From: Terriglobia bacterium
GTDB lineage: Bacteria > Acidobacteriota > Terriglobia > Bryobacterales > Bryobacteraceae
Assembly (NCBI GenBank): GCA_020073445.1
Contig: JAIQFE010000008.1
Coordinates: 1 to 64,000 of the forward strand
Length of the DNA: 64,000 nucleotides
Reading direction: 5' to 3'
Below the pieces are notes generated by a model, which saw only the letters and a program-made list of their open reading frames with translations, was not told the DNA's origin and ran no database searches. Positions 23,592 through 32,777 of this stretch are shown piece after piece; the first letter of the stretch is position 1; every line of letters begins with the position of its first letter. A program made the translations under genes and the position numbers.

Positions 23592-24164
23592 TTACGACGA
23601 AGTCTGATTCCACAGCCGGATGACGCGCGTCTCGCGCTCATACCCGAGTACGCTCAGCGATGCCGTAGAGAGCGCCAGCAGGCGTCCTCCCGCGGGTTCC
23701 AGGCCGATCCACCGCGCGGCTAATATCCGCAAAAGATGGCCGTGTCCGAATAAGGCGACGTCTCCGCCCGCGGCAGTTGCGCGTGAAATCACTCGGTCGG
23801 CCCGGGCCGCCACTTGCGCCGCCGTTTCACCGTTCGGTACCGCGCCCGTGAAGATGGTCCACCCGGGAGCACTCTTCTGGATCTGGGGAGTCGTCAGGCC
23901 TTCGTAGTCGCCGTAATCCCACTCGAGCAAGTCATCACTGAGTTCCGGAGTCAGACCCACCAGCCGGCACGTTTCAACCGCGCGCTTCATGGGACTCGAA
24001 AGCACCAGCGCAAAGGAATGCCCCACCAGCATTCGCTTCAAGCTCTCGGCTTGCTTCTCTCCTGCCGGAGTCAGCGGCAGATCCGTCCTCGATGTATGTT
24101 GGCCCGAACGGCTCCATTCCGTCTCCCCGTGCCGTACCAGCCAGATTTCCGAAGGCATTCCCAT
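23592..24164 (-). CDS. Histidine phosphatase (phosphoglycerate mutase-like)
   Basis: About 190 aa. EIWLVRHGETEWSRSGQHTS carries the RHG catalytic motif near the N-terminus, followed by DLPLTPAGEKQAESL; the second catalytic His is in VALFGHGHLLRIL. These enzymes dephosphorylate small molecules through a phosphohistidine. CobC, GpmB and sugar-phosphate phosphatases are possible; the context gives no substrate. I take ATG 24164 or 24158 as the start rather than 24197, because the family begins right before the RHG strand. It is divergent from the ABC gene at 24189. Confidence 0.82.
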   Translation of the reverse strand: MGMPSEIWLVRHGETEWSRSGQHTSRTDLPLTPAGEKQAESLKRMLVGHSFALVLSSPMKRAVETCRLVGLTPELSDDLLEWDYGDYEGLTTPQIQKSAPGWTIFTGAVPNGETAAQVAARADRVISRATAAGGDVALFGHGHLLRILAARWIGLEPAGGRLLALSTASLSVLGYERETRVIRLWNQTSS

Positions 24165-24188
24165 ACTGTAGCCGGTTAAGATGAGAAG

Positions 24189-24968
24189 TTGACCCAACCC
24201 TTAATCGAATTCGAAAACGTCTCCATCATGCGAGGCGAAACCCTCGCCTTAAAAGACGTTTCGCTGCGGATCGGCCTCGGCGAGCACGTCGCGATCCTTG
24301 GGCCGAACGGCTGCGGCAAATCCACGCTGATCAAGGCCATCACCCGCGAATGCTATCCGCTGTTCCGGGAAGGATCCTCGGTCCGCATCATGGGCCGCGA
24401 CCGGTGGAACGTGTTCGAACTGCGCCAGATGCTCGGCATCGTTTCGAGCGACCTGATGACCAGTTGCACGCGCGAGGTCACTGGCCGGGATATCGCCCTG
24501 TCGGGGTTTTTCGCGAGCATCGGCATCTGGCCGCATCAGCACGTCACGCCTGAAATGCATAGGAAGGCCGAAGAAGCCCTGGCGATGCTCGAGGTCTCGC
24601 ATCTTGCGGATCGCTTTACGGATGAGATGTCCTCCGGGGAAGCCCGCCGCGTGTTGCTGGCGCGGGCCTTGGTCCACGAGCCCCATGCTCTCATCCTGGA
24701 TGAGCCTTCCACCGCGCTGGATCTATTCGCCCAGCACGAGTTGCGCCTCATTTTCCGCAAGCTGGCGCAGGCCGGCATCGGATTGGTGATGGTGACCCAT
24801 CATCTCTCTGATCTGATTCCCGAGATCGACCGCGTGGTGCTGATCGATCATGGCTGCATCGTTGCCGACGGGCCGAAGAAGGAGATCCTGGTCGCCCAGC
24901 GGCTCTCCGAGCTGTTCGGCCTGCCGCTGGATTTGACGGAACGAGACGGTTACTACAATCTCTGGTAG
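24189..24968 (+). CDS. ABC transporter ATP-binding protein
   Basis: 259 aa from TTG 24189 (no better start precedes the first strand LIEFENVSIMRGE). Walker A GPNGCGKST, Q-loop RQMLGIVSS, signature SSGEARRVLLARAL, Walker B ALILDEPS and H-loop MVTHH are all present. It resembles the ModF/YlmA type of stand-alone ATPase. No permease or binding protein gene is next to it, so the partner is unknown. Confidence 0.85.
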   Translation: MTQPLIEFENVSIMRGETLALKDVSLRIGLGEHVAILGPNGCGKSTLIKAITRECYPLFREGSSVRIMGRDRWNVFELRQMLGIVSSDLMTSCTREVTGRDIALSGFFASIGIWPHQHVTPEMHRKAEEALAMLEVSHLADRFTDEMSSGEARRVLLARALVHEPHALILDEPSTALDLFAQHELRLIFRKLAQAGIGLVMVTHHLSDLIPEIDRVVLIDHGCIVADGPKKEILVAQRLSELFGLPLDLTERDGYYNLW

Positions 24969-24971
24969 CCG

Positions 24972-26396
24972 CTATTGCGGCATCATCGTCTGGATGAACT
25001 TGAGCAGGGTGGCGCGCTCCCCGGCATTGAGCTTGCCGTCGTGGTCCTGATCGAACAGGGCCAGCGCCATTCGCAGCCTGGGGATCATCGATGGGGGAAT
25101 CTCCTCGGGCAGGTCGTTCAGATTATCCGTCAGCCGCACGAAATCCTCGACGTATTGCAGGACCACCGCGCGCTGGAACGGCTGCACATCCTCGGGCGAG
25201 GGCAGCACCAAACCTAGGAACGCCAGAGCCATTTCGTCCTTGGTCTGCTCCCCGAACCTCACCCGCACCGGCGGATTCGACGGATTGTGAGGATTGCCGG
25301 ATGAGTTGTCATAGACATACTCCAACTCGATTTTGGTTCCCTTCGGCAGCTTAATCGGTTCCTTGTAGCGATACTGACCCTGCCAGTTAAAGTCCCAGTC
25401 CTTGATCCAGATCAGAGGGGTCACTGTTCCGTCGGGGAATCGCGCGTTCACTTTCATGTCCGTCGCCAGATAATGCGCATGCGGCGTGATGCCCCACAGT
25501 TCGGCATCCTGCGGCACGGTGACCGAAGCCTTCACTACGTAGTGCGATTCTCCCGCAGGAATATCCAGATAGCGATTCACTACCAGAAGCAACGCCCGCC
25601 CTTTTGTGGGAGGACCGGAGAACTTCAGCCCAATCGAGGATTGGTCCTGCTCGGGCTTGCCGGAAGGATGATAGTGGATCTGGATAACCACGTCCGTTCC
25701 CGGCCGCACGGCTTGCGAGAGCGATGGTTCCGCGGGCAGGGGAGTGTATCCGGGAGCCCAGCCCACCAGCAGGCCGGCGCCTGTGAATCCGGGCCCACCA
25801 AAGCAGGGATAACCGGACCCGCCGGAGGCTGCCGCAAGCTTCCGGGCTGTACCCGTGGAATCCAGGAAAATCAACGCATGATGGACTACCTTCGGATTGC
25901 CGGGACGAAACTCGGCGCCGCTGACGTAGGATTCCTTCGCGAGGTTCATCGGCAGCACGAAGCACCGGAACTGGTCCCGGCCGTCTGCTGCCAGTTTGTA
26001 CGGTTCAGAAAACTTCAGGACCTGATCGGGTTCGCCGGCTTGCCAGCCCGAGGGAAAAGTTGGGACGGCCGGTTTTTCAGCTGCATCGCCTTCCGGAGCG
26101 CCGGTTGCCGCCCACTCCTGGATCTTCGCGATCTGGTCGTCCGTCAGCCGGCGCACGTGATCGAAATTCCCGTAGCCCTGCTCGGGCTTCCACGGCGGCA
26201 TGTAGCGCTTCTTGGTGACCGTGGCGATCAGCCCCGAACGCTTGGCCGCATCCTGATAGGTGAGGAGCGAAAACGGAGCCACTTCGCCCGGGCGATGGCA
26301 CGTCGCGCAGTTCTCGTAAAGGATCGGAGCGATATCTTTATTGAAGGTCGGAGCGGCCAGCGCCACTGAGCTCGCGAACAGGAAGAGAAACTTCAT
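24972..26396 (-). CDS. Cytochrome c + copper monooxygenase-like protein with EF-hand tail
   Basis: 474 aa with a signal peptide. Three parts can be read. First, heme c in NCATCHRPGEVAPFSLL (about 30-46). Second, a central domain with VVHHALIF, IQIHYHP and GITPHAHYLATDM, a His and Met pattern like the two-copper PHM/DBH ascorbate-dependent monooxygenase fold. Third, a C-terminal EF-hand loop DQDHDGKLNAGE with Ca ligands at positions 1, 3, 5 and 12. It is the downstream partner of a redoxin gene with ATGA overlap. The substrate is unknown. The combination suggests a periplasmic redox enzyme. Confidence 0.75.
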   Translation of the reverse strand: MKFLFLFASSVALAAPTFNKDIAPILYENCATCHRPGEVAPFSLLTYQDAAKRSGLIATVTKKRYMPPWKPEQGYGNFDHVRRLTDDQIAKIQEWAATGAPEGDAAEKPAVPTFPSGWQAGEPDQVLKFSEPYKLAADGRDQFRCFVLPMNLAKESYVSGAEFRPGNPKVVHHALIFLDSTGTARKLAAASGGSGYPCFGGPGFTGAGLLVGWAPGYTPLPAEPSLSQAVRPGTDVVIQIHYHPSGKPEQDQSSIGLKFSGPPTKGRALLLVVNRYLDIPAGESHYVVKASVTVPQDAELWGITPHAHYLATDMKVNARFPDGTVTPLIWIKDWDFNWQGQYRYKEPIKLPKGTKIELEYVYDNSSGNPHNPSNPPVRVRFGEQTKDEMALAFLGLVLPSPEDVQPFQRAVVLQYVEDFVRLTDNLNDLPEEIPPSMIPRLRMALALFDQDHDGKLNAGERATLLKFIQTMMPQ

Positions 26397-26959
26397 TTAC
26401 TCTCCAAATTTATGGAACAGCCCACTGCCCTTGTCCGAGCTTCCTTAGGAGCTTTCCCGGCGAGCACAGCATCCAGCGCGTTGCGCAGCTCCGGCTCGGT
26501 CGCCGCATACCGGGGATGAGTGAGATCCTCCACCTTGTTATCGATCCGCCCCAGATACAAGACCTCGCCAGTGGACGAAAGCACGGCGACCTCGGGAGTC
26601 ACTTTCGCGCCGGTCAGGCGCGGCAGGATCATGCGGGGATCGTTCAGCATCGGAAAGCCGTAGGCGAATTCCTGCGCGTACTTCTTGACGGCGGCATCCG
26701 TTACCGTGTCGTCGACTTGCACCGCGTAGAACGCAACGCCTTGCGGACCGTAGAGGGCTCGCAATCGGTTCATCTCGGGCACGTATCCGTTGGCTAGGGG
26801 ACAGTCCGTCATGGTGAAGAACAGGACCACGGCTTTCTTGCCGCGCCATTCGTCGGCGATGTGCACGGCGCCGTTGGTATCCCGGAGCTCGAACTTCGGC
26901 GGCGCCGCGGCGGAAAGGGCACCACACATCAGGGACAGTATTATGAAAAGCTTCCCCAT
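26393..26959 (-). CDS. Secreted redoxin (AhpC/TSA, thioredoxin-like)
   Basis: 188 aa with signal peptide MGKLFIILSLMCGALSAAA. The thioredoxin-like fold has FFTMTDCPLANGYVPEM with a single Cys where thioredoxins have CxxC; VAVLSSTGEVLYLGRIDN is the C-terminal strand. This one-Cys subgroup is often paired with cytochrome c/monooxygenase-like proteins, as here (ATGA overlap at 26393-26396). GGAGG precedes the ATG, and TATAAT sits 12 nt upstream of it (26972-26977 on the minus strand). Confidence 0.8.
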   Translation of the reverse strand: MGKLFIILSLMCGALSAAAPPKFELRDTNGAVHIADEWRGKKAVVLFFTMTDCPLANGYVPEMNRLRALYGPQGVAFYAVQVDDTVTDAAVKKYAQEFAYGFPMLNDPRMILPRLTGAKVTPEVAVLSSTGEVLYLGRIDNKVEDLTHPRYAATEPELRNALDAVLAGKAPKEARTRAVGCSINLESK

Positions 26960-27017
26960 CGGCCTCCGCTTTATTATACGGTCGACGATTCACAGAGTTC
27001 GCCGAGACTTGCTGGTG

Positions 27018-27032
27018 CTAGGACAGTCCTAG
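27018..27032. promoter_or_regulatory. Palindromic operator candidate upstream of vapB
   Basis: CTAGGA-CAG-TCCTAG is a perfect 6-3-6 palindrome ending 9 nt before the vapB ATG and overlapping its AGGA ribosome site (27031-27034). VapB antitoxins repress their own operons at such palindromes, so this is the likely autoregulatory site. Confidence 0.5.
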
Positions 27033-27041
27033 GAAAAACCT

Positions 27042-27293
27042 ATGGCAACGCTATACGTCGAGAACGTCCCGGACGAGATCTATGCCGCTCTTCGGAAGCA
27101 GGCCAACCTGAGGCGCAAATCGATCGCTCAAGAAGTGATCGCGCTGCTGGAAACGAACATCTTGACCCCGCAGGAGTTGCAGCGCCGGCGAGAACTGCTT
27201 CAAAAAGCGCTTCGGATGAGCGCCCGGCGAGCCCCAGTCTCCGGACCTTTTCCGTCCACTGAAGAAATGTTACGTGAGGACCGCGCCCGTTGA
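27042..27293 (+). CDS. vapB: VapB-like antitoxin (ribbon-helix-helix)
   Basis: 83 aa. The N-terminal MATLYVENVPDEIYAALRKQ and the following AQEVIALLE form the RHH DNA-binding fold of the FitA/VapB group; the C-terminal part after residue 50 would wrap the toxin. It has AGGA 7 nt upstream of ATG 27042. Its stop overlaps the TTG of the vapC remnant by 4 nt. The toxin appears dead, so the antitoxin is an orphan. Confidence 0.8.
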   Translation: MATLYVENVPDEIYAALRKQANLRRKSIAQEVIALLETNILTPQELQRRRELLQKALRMSARRAPVSGPFPSTEEMLREDRAR

Positions 27294-27628
27294 GCCTTCT
27301 GGTTCTCGACGCGAGCGTGGCTGCAAAATGGTTCCTGCCTCGCGCCGGGGAGCCTCTGGCGGAAGAAGCGCTGGCACTTCTCCGCCGCTACGCCGATGGC
27401 GAGATCCAACGCCCTGTTAGACATGCTGCACTACGGTCTTCCCACGGTGAGCGGACGCGAGCTGGCGCAGGACGCCCTGGCGATCGCACTTTCGACTGGC
27501 CGCACAGTCTACGACGCCATGTGCCTCGCCCTGGCGATCAGACGAGGGTCAATTTTGTCACCGCTGGTGAACACTTGGTCAATGCGCTCGCAACCCATTG
27601 GACTGTAAGGTGGTTAGGGGTTATTTAG
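27290..27628 (+). pseudogene. vapC: VapC PIN-domain toxin remnant (deletion and frameshifts)
   Basis: The first 40 codons read as a PIN start, LLVLDASVAAKWFLPRAGEP with the first catalytic Asp. Then about 30 expected residues (the PDLFWAEIGN-like segment with the Glu) are absent. The homologous reading continues in the frame of 27396 (LHYGLPTVSGRELAQDALA...TVYDAMCLALAIR) and shifts back to the first frame for FVTAGEHLVNALATHW. Two frame changes plus a deletion make an active toxin very unlikely. Confidence 0.8.
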
Positions 27629-27695
27629 CTATAAACTTGACAGTCATGCACTAAGATTGCATAATGGTTCCAGGCTAAATGATAGCTACAAACTT
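27626..27695. repeat. Imperfect 13-bp direct repeats flanking the dnaK promoter
   Basis: TAGCTATAAACTT (27626-27638) and TAGCTACAAACTT (27683-27695) differ by one base and are 57 bp apart. The first overlaps the -35 and the second precedes the ribosome site. Confidence 0.5.
27637..27665 (+). promoter_or_regulatory. Sigma-70-type promoter of dnaK operon
   Basis: TTGACA (27637-27642), 17-nt spacer, CATAAT (27660-27665): near consensus. CTTGACA-N7-ACTAAG over 27636-27655 weakly resembles the HAIR site (CTTGAGT-N7-ACTCAAG) bound by HspR, whose gene ends this operon. The HAIR match is poor on the right arm. Confidence 0.6.
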
Positions 27696-27716
27696 CTTGA
27701 GAGGAAGTGCCACATA

Positions 27717-29639
27717 ATGAGCAAGATCATTGGAATTGACCTGGGTACCACCAACTCCGTCGTCGCGGTCATGGAGGCTGGCACGCCGGTCGTGATACCG
27801 AACCAGGAGGGAGGCCGGACAACGCCTTCCGTCGTCGGGTTTGCCAAGAGCGGGGAGCGCCTGGTGGGCCAGGTTGCCAAGCGCCAGTCGGTTACCAACC
27901 CGGAGAACACGGTTTACTCCATCAAGCGCTTCATGGGACGGCGTTTTGACGAAGTCTCGGAAGAAATGAAGCTGGTCCCCTACAAGGTGGTTCCCGGCGA
28001 CAACGGCGACGCTCGCGTCGAGGCCGGCGGCAAGAAGCAATCGCCGCCCGAAGTCTCCGCCATGATCCTTGCCAAGCTGAAGGAAGCGGCCGAGGCCTAT
28101 CTGGGAGAGAAGGTCACCAAAGCGGTGATCACCGTCCCGGCTTACTTCAATGACGCTCAGCGCCAGGCGACCAAGGACGCGGGCAAGATCGCGGGCCTGG
28201 AGGTCATGCGCATCATCAATGAGCCGACCGCGGCCGCGCTGGCCTATGGGCTCGACCGCAAGAAGAACGAGACCATTGCGGTCTACGACTTCGGCGGCGG
28301 CACGTTCGATATTTCGATTCTGGAAGTTGGCGACGGCGTGGTCGAAGTGAAGTCGACCAACGGCGATACCCACCTCGGCGGCGACAACATTGACCACCTG
28401 ATCATCGACTGGCTTGTGCAAGAGTTCAAGCGCGACCAGGGCATCGACGTTTCCAAGGATCAGATGGCTCTGCAACGGCTGAAGGAAGCCGGCGAGAAGG
28501 CCAAGATCGAGCTTTCGACACTGCTCGAAACTGAAATCAATCTGCCGTTCCTCACTGCCGACGCCAGCGGCCCCAAGCACTTGGCCGTGAAGCTGACCCG
28601 TGCCCGCCTGGAACAGATGATGGCCGGAATTCTGGAACGGACCGTGGAGCCCTGCAAGAAGGCTCTGGCGGACGCCGGGATGCAGCCCTCGAATATCGAT
28701 GAAGTGGTGCTGGTGGGCGGCTCGACTCGTATCCCGAAGGTTTTGGAGATCGTCAAGAACCTGTTCGGCAAGGAACCCAATCGCAGCGTGAACCCCGACG
28801 AAGTGGTCGCGGTGGGTGCGGCGGTACAGGGCGGCGTGCTGGGTGGCGAAGTCAAGGACGTCCTGCTGCTGGACGTCACGCCTCTTTCGCTCGGCATCGA
28901 GACGCTGGGCGGCGTGTTCACCAAGCTCATCGAACGGAACACAACCATTCCGACTCGAAAGAGCGAAGTGTTCTCGACAGCGGCGGACAGTCAGACCTCC
29001 GTCGAGATCAAGGTCTTCCAGGGCGAGCGCTCCATGGCTAAGGACAACCGCCTGCTGGGCGTGTTCCAGCTGGTAGGCATCCCGCCGGCTCCGCGCGGTA
29101 TTCCCCAAGTGGAAGTGACGTTCGATATCGACGCGAACGGCATCCTGAATGTTTTGGCCAAGGACAAAGCCACCAACAACGAACAGAAGATTACCATCAC
29201 GTCTTCTTCGGGCCTGAGCAAGGACGAAATCGACAAGATGGCTCGCGACGCCGAATCCCATGCGGCCGAAGACGGTAAACGCAAGGACGAGATCGACGCG
29301 CGCAACAAAGCCGATTCCACCCTTTATCAGGTGGAGAAGCTGCTCAAGGAGCATCGCGACAAAATCAGCGACGCCGACGCCAAGACGGTGGAAGAAGCGC
29401 TCGAGAATACGCGTAAGAAGATCGCCGAAGGCAGTGTCGACGAGATCAACAAGGCGGTCGACGCTCTGACCCAGGCAAGCCACAAGCTAGCTGAGGCGAT
29501 GTACAAGGCATCCTCACAGGGGCCAGGGGCCAGCGGCCCGGGGCCAGCAGGGGATGGCGCGAAACCGTCGGAAGAGAAGCCGAAGGATAAGGACAACGTC
29601 GTCGACGCCGAGTTTGTGGACGTAGACGATAAGAAATAA
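27717..29639 (+). CDS. dnaK: Chaperone DnaK (Hsp70)
   Basis: 640 aa from ATG 27717 (GAGGAAG site upstream; the open frame from 27657 is an extension). ATPase motifs [40 protein letters not shown] and GGSTRIPKV are intact, followed by the peptide-binding domain ([19 protein letters not shown]) and the helical lid. The tail is low-complexity Gly/Pro then acidic [14 protein letters not shown]. Folding chaperone of the cytoplasm, working with DnaJ. Operon dnaK-dnaJ-hspR. Confidence 0.97.
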   Translation: MSKIIGIDLGTTNSVVAVMEAGTPVVIPNQEGGRTTPSVVGFAKSGERLVGQVAKRQSVTNPENTVYSIKRFMGRRFDEVSEEMKLVPYKVVPGDNGDARVEAGGKKQSPPEVSAMILAKLKEAAEAYLGEKVTKAVITVPAYFNDAQRQATKDAGKIAGLEVMRIINEPTAAALAYGLDRKKNETIAVYDFGGGTFDISILEVGDGVVEVKSTNGDTHLGGDNIDHLIIDWLVQEFKRDQGIDVSKDQMALQRLKEAGEKAKIELSTLLETEINLPFLTADASGPKHLAVKLTRARLEQMMAGILERTVEPCKKALADAGMQPSNIDEVVLVGGSTRIPKVLEIVKNLFGKEPNRSVNPDEVVAVGAAVQGGVLGGEVKDVLLLDVTPLSLGIETLGGVFTKLIERNTTIPTRKSEVFSTAADSQTSVEIKVFQGERSMAKDNRLLGVFQLVGIPPAPRGIPQVEVTFDIDANGILNVLAKDKATNNEQKITITSSSGLSKDEIDKMARDAESHAAEDGKRKDEIDARNKADSTLYQVEKLLKEHRDKISDADAKTVEEALENTRKKIAEGSVDEINKAVDALTQASHKLAEAMYKASSQGPGASGPGPAGDGAKPSEEKPKDKDNVVDAEFVDVDDKK

Positions 29640-29683
29640 CTTTGAGGACGGGCCGCCGGCCCTGGCCCCCGGCCCCTCTTTTT

Positions 29684-30850
29684 ATGGACTTTTACGAAAC
29701 ACTTGGGGTGAAACGCGACGCGGCGGCGGACGATATCCGCAAGGCGTACCGTAAGCTTGCGCGCAAGCATCATCCCGATCTCAATCCCGGCGACAAGACT
29801 GCTGAGGATCGTTTCAAGAAGGTGCAGGAAGCCTACGACGTTCTTAGCGATCCGAAGAAGAAGCAGATGTACGATCAGGTCGGCTACTATTCGGAAAACG
29901 GGCCGCCGGGCGGAGGCGCAGGCCCTGGCGCCGGCAGCGGTCCGAACATGGGTTTCGGCGGGTTCGATTTCTCCGACGTATTCTCTCGCGCCGGTACTCG
30001 GCCTCCCGGAGCAGCACATCCCTCAGGGGGTGCCGGAGCAGGAAACTTCCAGGACATCTTTAACCAGTGGTTCACCCGCTCGGAAGGGGCCCCGCAGAAG
30101 ACTCCCCAAAAAGGGACCGATCTCGAGTATGGGCTCGACATCGATTTCTGGCAGGCGATCCGCGGCACTCAGGTTCGCCTGAGCATCTCGCGTCAAGAAG
30201 CCTGCGCGACTTGCAACGGCACGGGAGCACGCGCCGGAGCGAACGCGGTTTGTCCGGAATGCAACGGCAGCGGGAATGTGACCCAGGTGGCGGGCGCGAT
30301 GCGCTTCAGTCTCACTTGTCCGCGCTGCGAAGGCTCGGGCCGCCTGGGGAATCGCTGCGCGGATTGCCATGGCGACGGGCGGGTCTCGAAAACTGAGATC
30401 GTCGAAGTCCGCATCCCACCCGGAGCGCAGCAGGGATCCCGTTTACGAGTAGCGGGCAAGGGCAATGCTGGAACGTTCGGGGCCCCCGCGGGCGATCTGT
30501 ACATCACGGTTCGCGTGGAACCGCATCCGTTCTTCCGGCGCGACGGCGACGACATCGAAATCACGGTCCCGGTGCGCATCGACGAAGCCGGACTGGGCAC
30601 CAAGATTGAAGTTCCCACCATCGACGGGCGGGCGCTGCTCAAGATCCCGCAGGGAACCAAGAACGGCCAGATATTTCGCCTGCGCGAGAAGGGCGTGCTC
30701 AACGCGCGCACCGGAACTCGCGGCGATCAGCTGGTGGAAGTGAGCGTCCAGGCGCCAGTGGTCCAGGACGAGCGCACCAAGGAACTGCTGCGCGAATACG
30801 CCGGCCTCCATCCCGACGATCCGCGTAAGGAAATCTGGAGTAAAGTATGA
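29684..30850 (+). CDS. dnaJ: Co-chaperone DnaJ (Hsp40)
   Basis: 388 aa from ATG 29684. J-domain (1-70) with [10 protein letters not shown], i.e. the HPD motif. A Gly/Pro-rich linker (70-120) is followed by a zinc domain with [24 protein letters not shown] and CADCHGDG, then the C-terminal substrate domains. The DnaJ 3' end overlaps the hspR start as ATGA. It stimulates DnaK ATP hydrolysis and delivers clients. Confidence 0.95.
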   Translation: MDFYETLGVKRDAAADDIRKAYRKLARKHHPDLNPGDKTAEDRFKKVQEAYDVLSDPKKKQMYDQVGYYSENGPPGGGAGPGAGSGPNMGFGGFDFSDVFSRAGTRPPGAAHPSGGAGAGNFQDIFNQWFTRSEGAPQKTPQKGTDLEYGLDIDFWQAIRGTQVRLSISRQEACATCNGTGARAGANAVCPECNGSGNVTQVAGAMRFSLTCPRCEGSGRLGNRCADCHGDGRVSKTEIVEVRIPPGAQQGSRLRVAGKGNAGTFGAPAGDLYITVRVEPHPFFRRDGDDIEITVPVRIDEAGLGTKIEVPTIDGRALLKIPQGTKNGQIFRLREKGVLNARTGTRGDQLVEVSVQAPVVQDERTKELLREYAGLHPDDPRKEIWSKV

Positions 30851-31245
30851 GCCTGAAGCGCGAATCTCGTAAGGCCGCCTTCATGATCTCGGCCGTGGCC
30901 GAGCAGTATCAGCTCCATCCGCAGACGCTGCGATTGTACGAGCGCGAAGGGCTGCTCAAGCCATCCCGCAGCGACGGGAACACGCGGCTCTATACGGCCG
31001 AGGATCTGGAACGGTTGGAAGTGATTCTCAAACTGACGCGCGACCTGGGCGTGAACCTGGCGGGCGTCGAGATCATCCTGAATATGCGCGAGAAGATGGC
31101 CGAGATGCAACGGCAGATCGAAGCCTTCGTCTCCAGCCTGAATACGGAGATGTCGCAGCGCACGCGCGCGGGCGCGTCTATGTCGCAACCATCGAATTCG
31201 CTGATCCCCGTGATTCAGGTCCGGCGTCCGAAGAAGACTCTTTAG
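30847..31245 (+). CDS. hspR: MerR-family heat-shock repressor HspR
   Basis: 132 aa with a winged HTH of the MerR type: [39 protein letters not shown], then a helix with [21 protein letters not shown]. In actinobacteria HspR binds HAIR sites in the dnaK promoter together with DnaK. The position as the third gene of dnaK-dnaJ is the classic one, so autoregulation of this operon is likely. No Cys-rich metal site was seen. Confidence 0.88.
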   Translation: MSLKRESRKAAFMISAVAEQYQLHPQTLRLYEREGLLKPSRSDGNTRLYTAEDLERLEVILKLTRDLGVNLAGVEIILNMREKMAEMQRQIEAFVSSLNTEMSQRTRAGASMSQPSNSLIPVIQVRRPKKTL

Positions 31246-31250
31246 GTCTT

Positions 31251-31277
31251 TTCCGGTTAGATCTCTTCCGGTTAGAT
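31251..31277. repeat. Tandem TTCCGGTTAGAT x2 after hspR
   Basis: TTCCGGTTAGAT is at 31251-31262 and 31266-31277, period 15 bp, starting 6 bp after the hspR stop. The second copy contains the stop codon of the convergent lipoprotein gene (31272-31274). Confidence 0.6.
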
Positions 31278-31877
31278 TTTCCCGAGCATTTGCCCGCTAG
31301 ACGCGCCGATAAGCGCCGTGTACTCGGCGGACCCGGCTGTTTCGCCCCACATCACCCGAAAGACAGGTTCCGGGAACCGTGGCGTAAACTCCACCATGAA
31401 ATTGATCGCCGGTTTGGTCCCGGGCTTATCCAGATACGCTTTGCTGTTGGTGATGGCAGTTTCGCGCGCCGCCGGCGAATCGATGTGGAAGGCGCTTGCC
31501 TCAAACGGCTTTTCCTGGCCGCTGGGGCTCCACGATTGTGCCTTCCCGGCGAACACGTCTTTATGCAACGTTTCCGAGGCTTCTATAGCCGACCAGGTGT
31601 AAATCTTGGCTTGCTGTTGAGCTTGCGAGACGTAGATGATCTCCCAGGCCCCTGCCTTCCCGGGTTCCGACGGAACATCGGTCAGATGGATGCTGCGGAT
31701 GCGGATGGGAAGGGAATCGGCCGCCCATGCGCGGGAGGCGGGATAGGTATACCGGAAGGCCTGCTGCGCCGTGATGGGAGCAGACGGTTTTTCAGGTTCT
31801 TTGGTCTTGGTTTCGGTCGGCGTCTCGGAACAGGCGGAAAGGAGAAGGACCACACTCAGAAAAGCGAAAAATCTCAT
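31272..31877 (-). CDS. Hypothetical lipoprotein (201 aa)
   Basis: Start taken at ATG 31877 (MRFFAFLSVVLLLSACSE), which gives a type II signal peptide with lipobox LLSAC; an upstream in-frame ATG at 31916 would bury the signal. The mature part has a Thr/Glu/Lys/Pro-rich linker followed by a domain with a YSVAE-less but mixed alpha/beta pattern ending TALIGASSGQMLGKI. No family is recognised. It probably sits in the outer or inner membrane facing the periplasm. Confidence 0.65.
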   Translation of the reverse strand: MRFFAFLSVVLLLSACSETPTETKTKEPEKPSAPITAQQAFRYTYPASRAWAADSLPIRIRSIHLTDVPSEPGKAGAWEIIYVSQAQQQAKIYTWSAIEASETLHKDVFAGKAQSWSPSGQEKPFEASAFHIDSPAARETAITNSKAYLDKPGTKPAINFMVEFTPRFPEPVFRVMWGETAGSAEYTALIGASSGQMLGKI

Positions 31878-31958
31878 TACTCTTCTACTGTCCGACGCCG
31901 CGCCGTGGGGTGTCAACCTTTGCCGATCTTTTCACGCAGATTTCATATCGGTTGACCC

Positions 31959-32777
31959 ATGGGTCAAAATGGAATGACCATGCCTCAGCCCCAAGGCCAA
32001 TCGCTAGGAGGTAAGATTTCCATCGTAACCGGAGCTAGCCGCGGGATCGGGCGCAGCATCGCTTTACGCCTAGCGGCGGCGGGATCGATCGTCGTTCTAT
32101 GCGCCCGCGATCAGCAGCTGCTCGATGAGGCCGCGGCCGAGATTCGCAGCTCGGGAGGGACCGCGGAAACAATCGCCCTGGACCTACGCGCGCCTGAATC
32201 CGGGAAGCGTGTTGTCGACTTCACCATCAACCGGTTCGGCCTATTGGACATCGTGGTCAACAATGCCGGAGCCACCAAGCGCGGCGAGTTCCTGGAACTG
32301 ACCGACGACGATTTCGCCGATGGCTTCGCGCTGAAGTACTTCGGAGCCGTTCGGTTGACGCGCGCCGCGTGGCCGCACTTGAAGGCAGCAACCGGGGGAT
32401 CGGTGGTCTTCATCTCCGGCGCGGGCGGCCGCACGCCGGGGGCTCAGTTCACCATCGGCGGATCGGTCAACGCGGCGCTGCTCTCGCTCACCAAGGCTCT
32501 GGCCGATCTCGGACTGCGCGATGGCGTCCAAGTCAACGCCATCAATCCCGGAACCATCCGCACGGCGCGTTACACCGCGCGGTTGAACGCGCTGGCCAAA
32601 GAGCGCGGGCTCGATCCTGGTGCCGCCGAGCGCGAGTACGTCAAGAACGGCTCGATCACCCGCATCGGCGAACCCGAAGAGATCGCCGCAATGGTCGAGT
32701 TAATGGTCGGTCCCGAAGGGAAGATGTTCCATGGCGCGCTGATCGACATGGACGCGGGCTCCACCAAAACGATTTAA
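31959..32777 (+). CDS. SDR-family protein with degenerate active site
   Basis: 272 aa (start ATG 31959 or 31974). The Rossmann motif VTGASRGIGRSIALRL and NNAG (VVNNAGATKRGEF) are intact, and the catalytic Ser is present in VFISGAG. Where classical SDRs have Y-x-x-x-K the sequence reads TIGGSVNAALLSLTKAL, so both catalytic Tyr and Lys are replaced. It may bind NAD(P) without classical catalysis, or belong to a divergent subgroup. It converges on the MBL-fold gene with a 4-bp overlap of stops. Confidence 0.75.
   Translation: MGQNGMTMPQPQGQSLGGKISIVTGASRGIGRSIALRLAAAGSIVVLCARDQQLLDEAAAEIRSSGGTAETIALDLRAPESGKRVVDFTINRFGLLDIVVNNAGATKRGEFLELTDDDFADGFALKYFGAVRLTRAAWPHLKAATGGSVVFISGAGGRTPGAQFTIGGSVNAALLSLTKALADLGLRDGVQVNAINPGTIRTARYTARLNALAKERGLDPGAAEREYVKNGSITRIGEPEEIAAMVELMVGPEGKMFHGALIDMDAGSTKTI

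Noticed and set aside
22171-23613. 480-codon minus frame antisense to the DUF1592 gene
   Set aside because: The plus frame carries heme motifs and domain signatures; the minus translation is basic and featureless.
27675-29483. 602-codon open frame antisense to dnaK
   Set aside because: It is the mirror of a highly codon-biased gene; its translation has no domain and dnaK is certain on the other strand.
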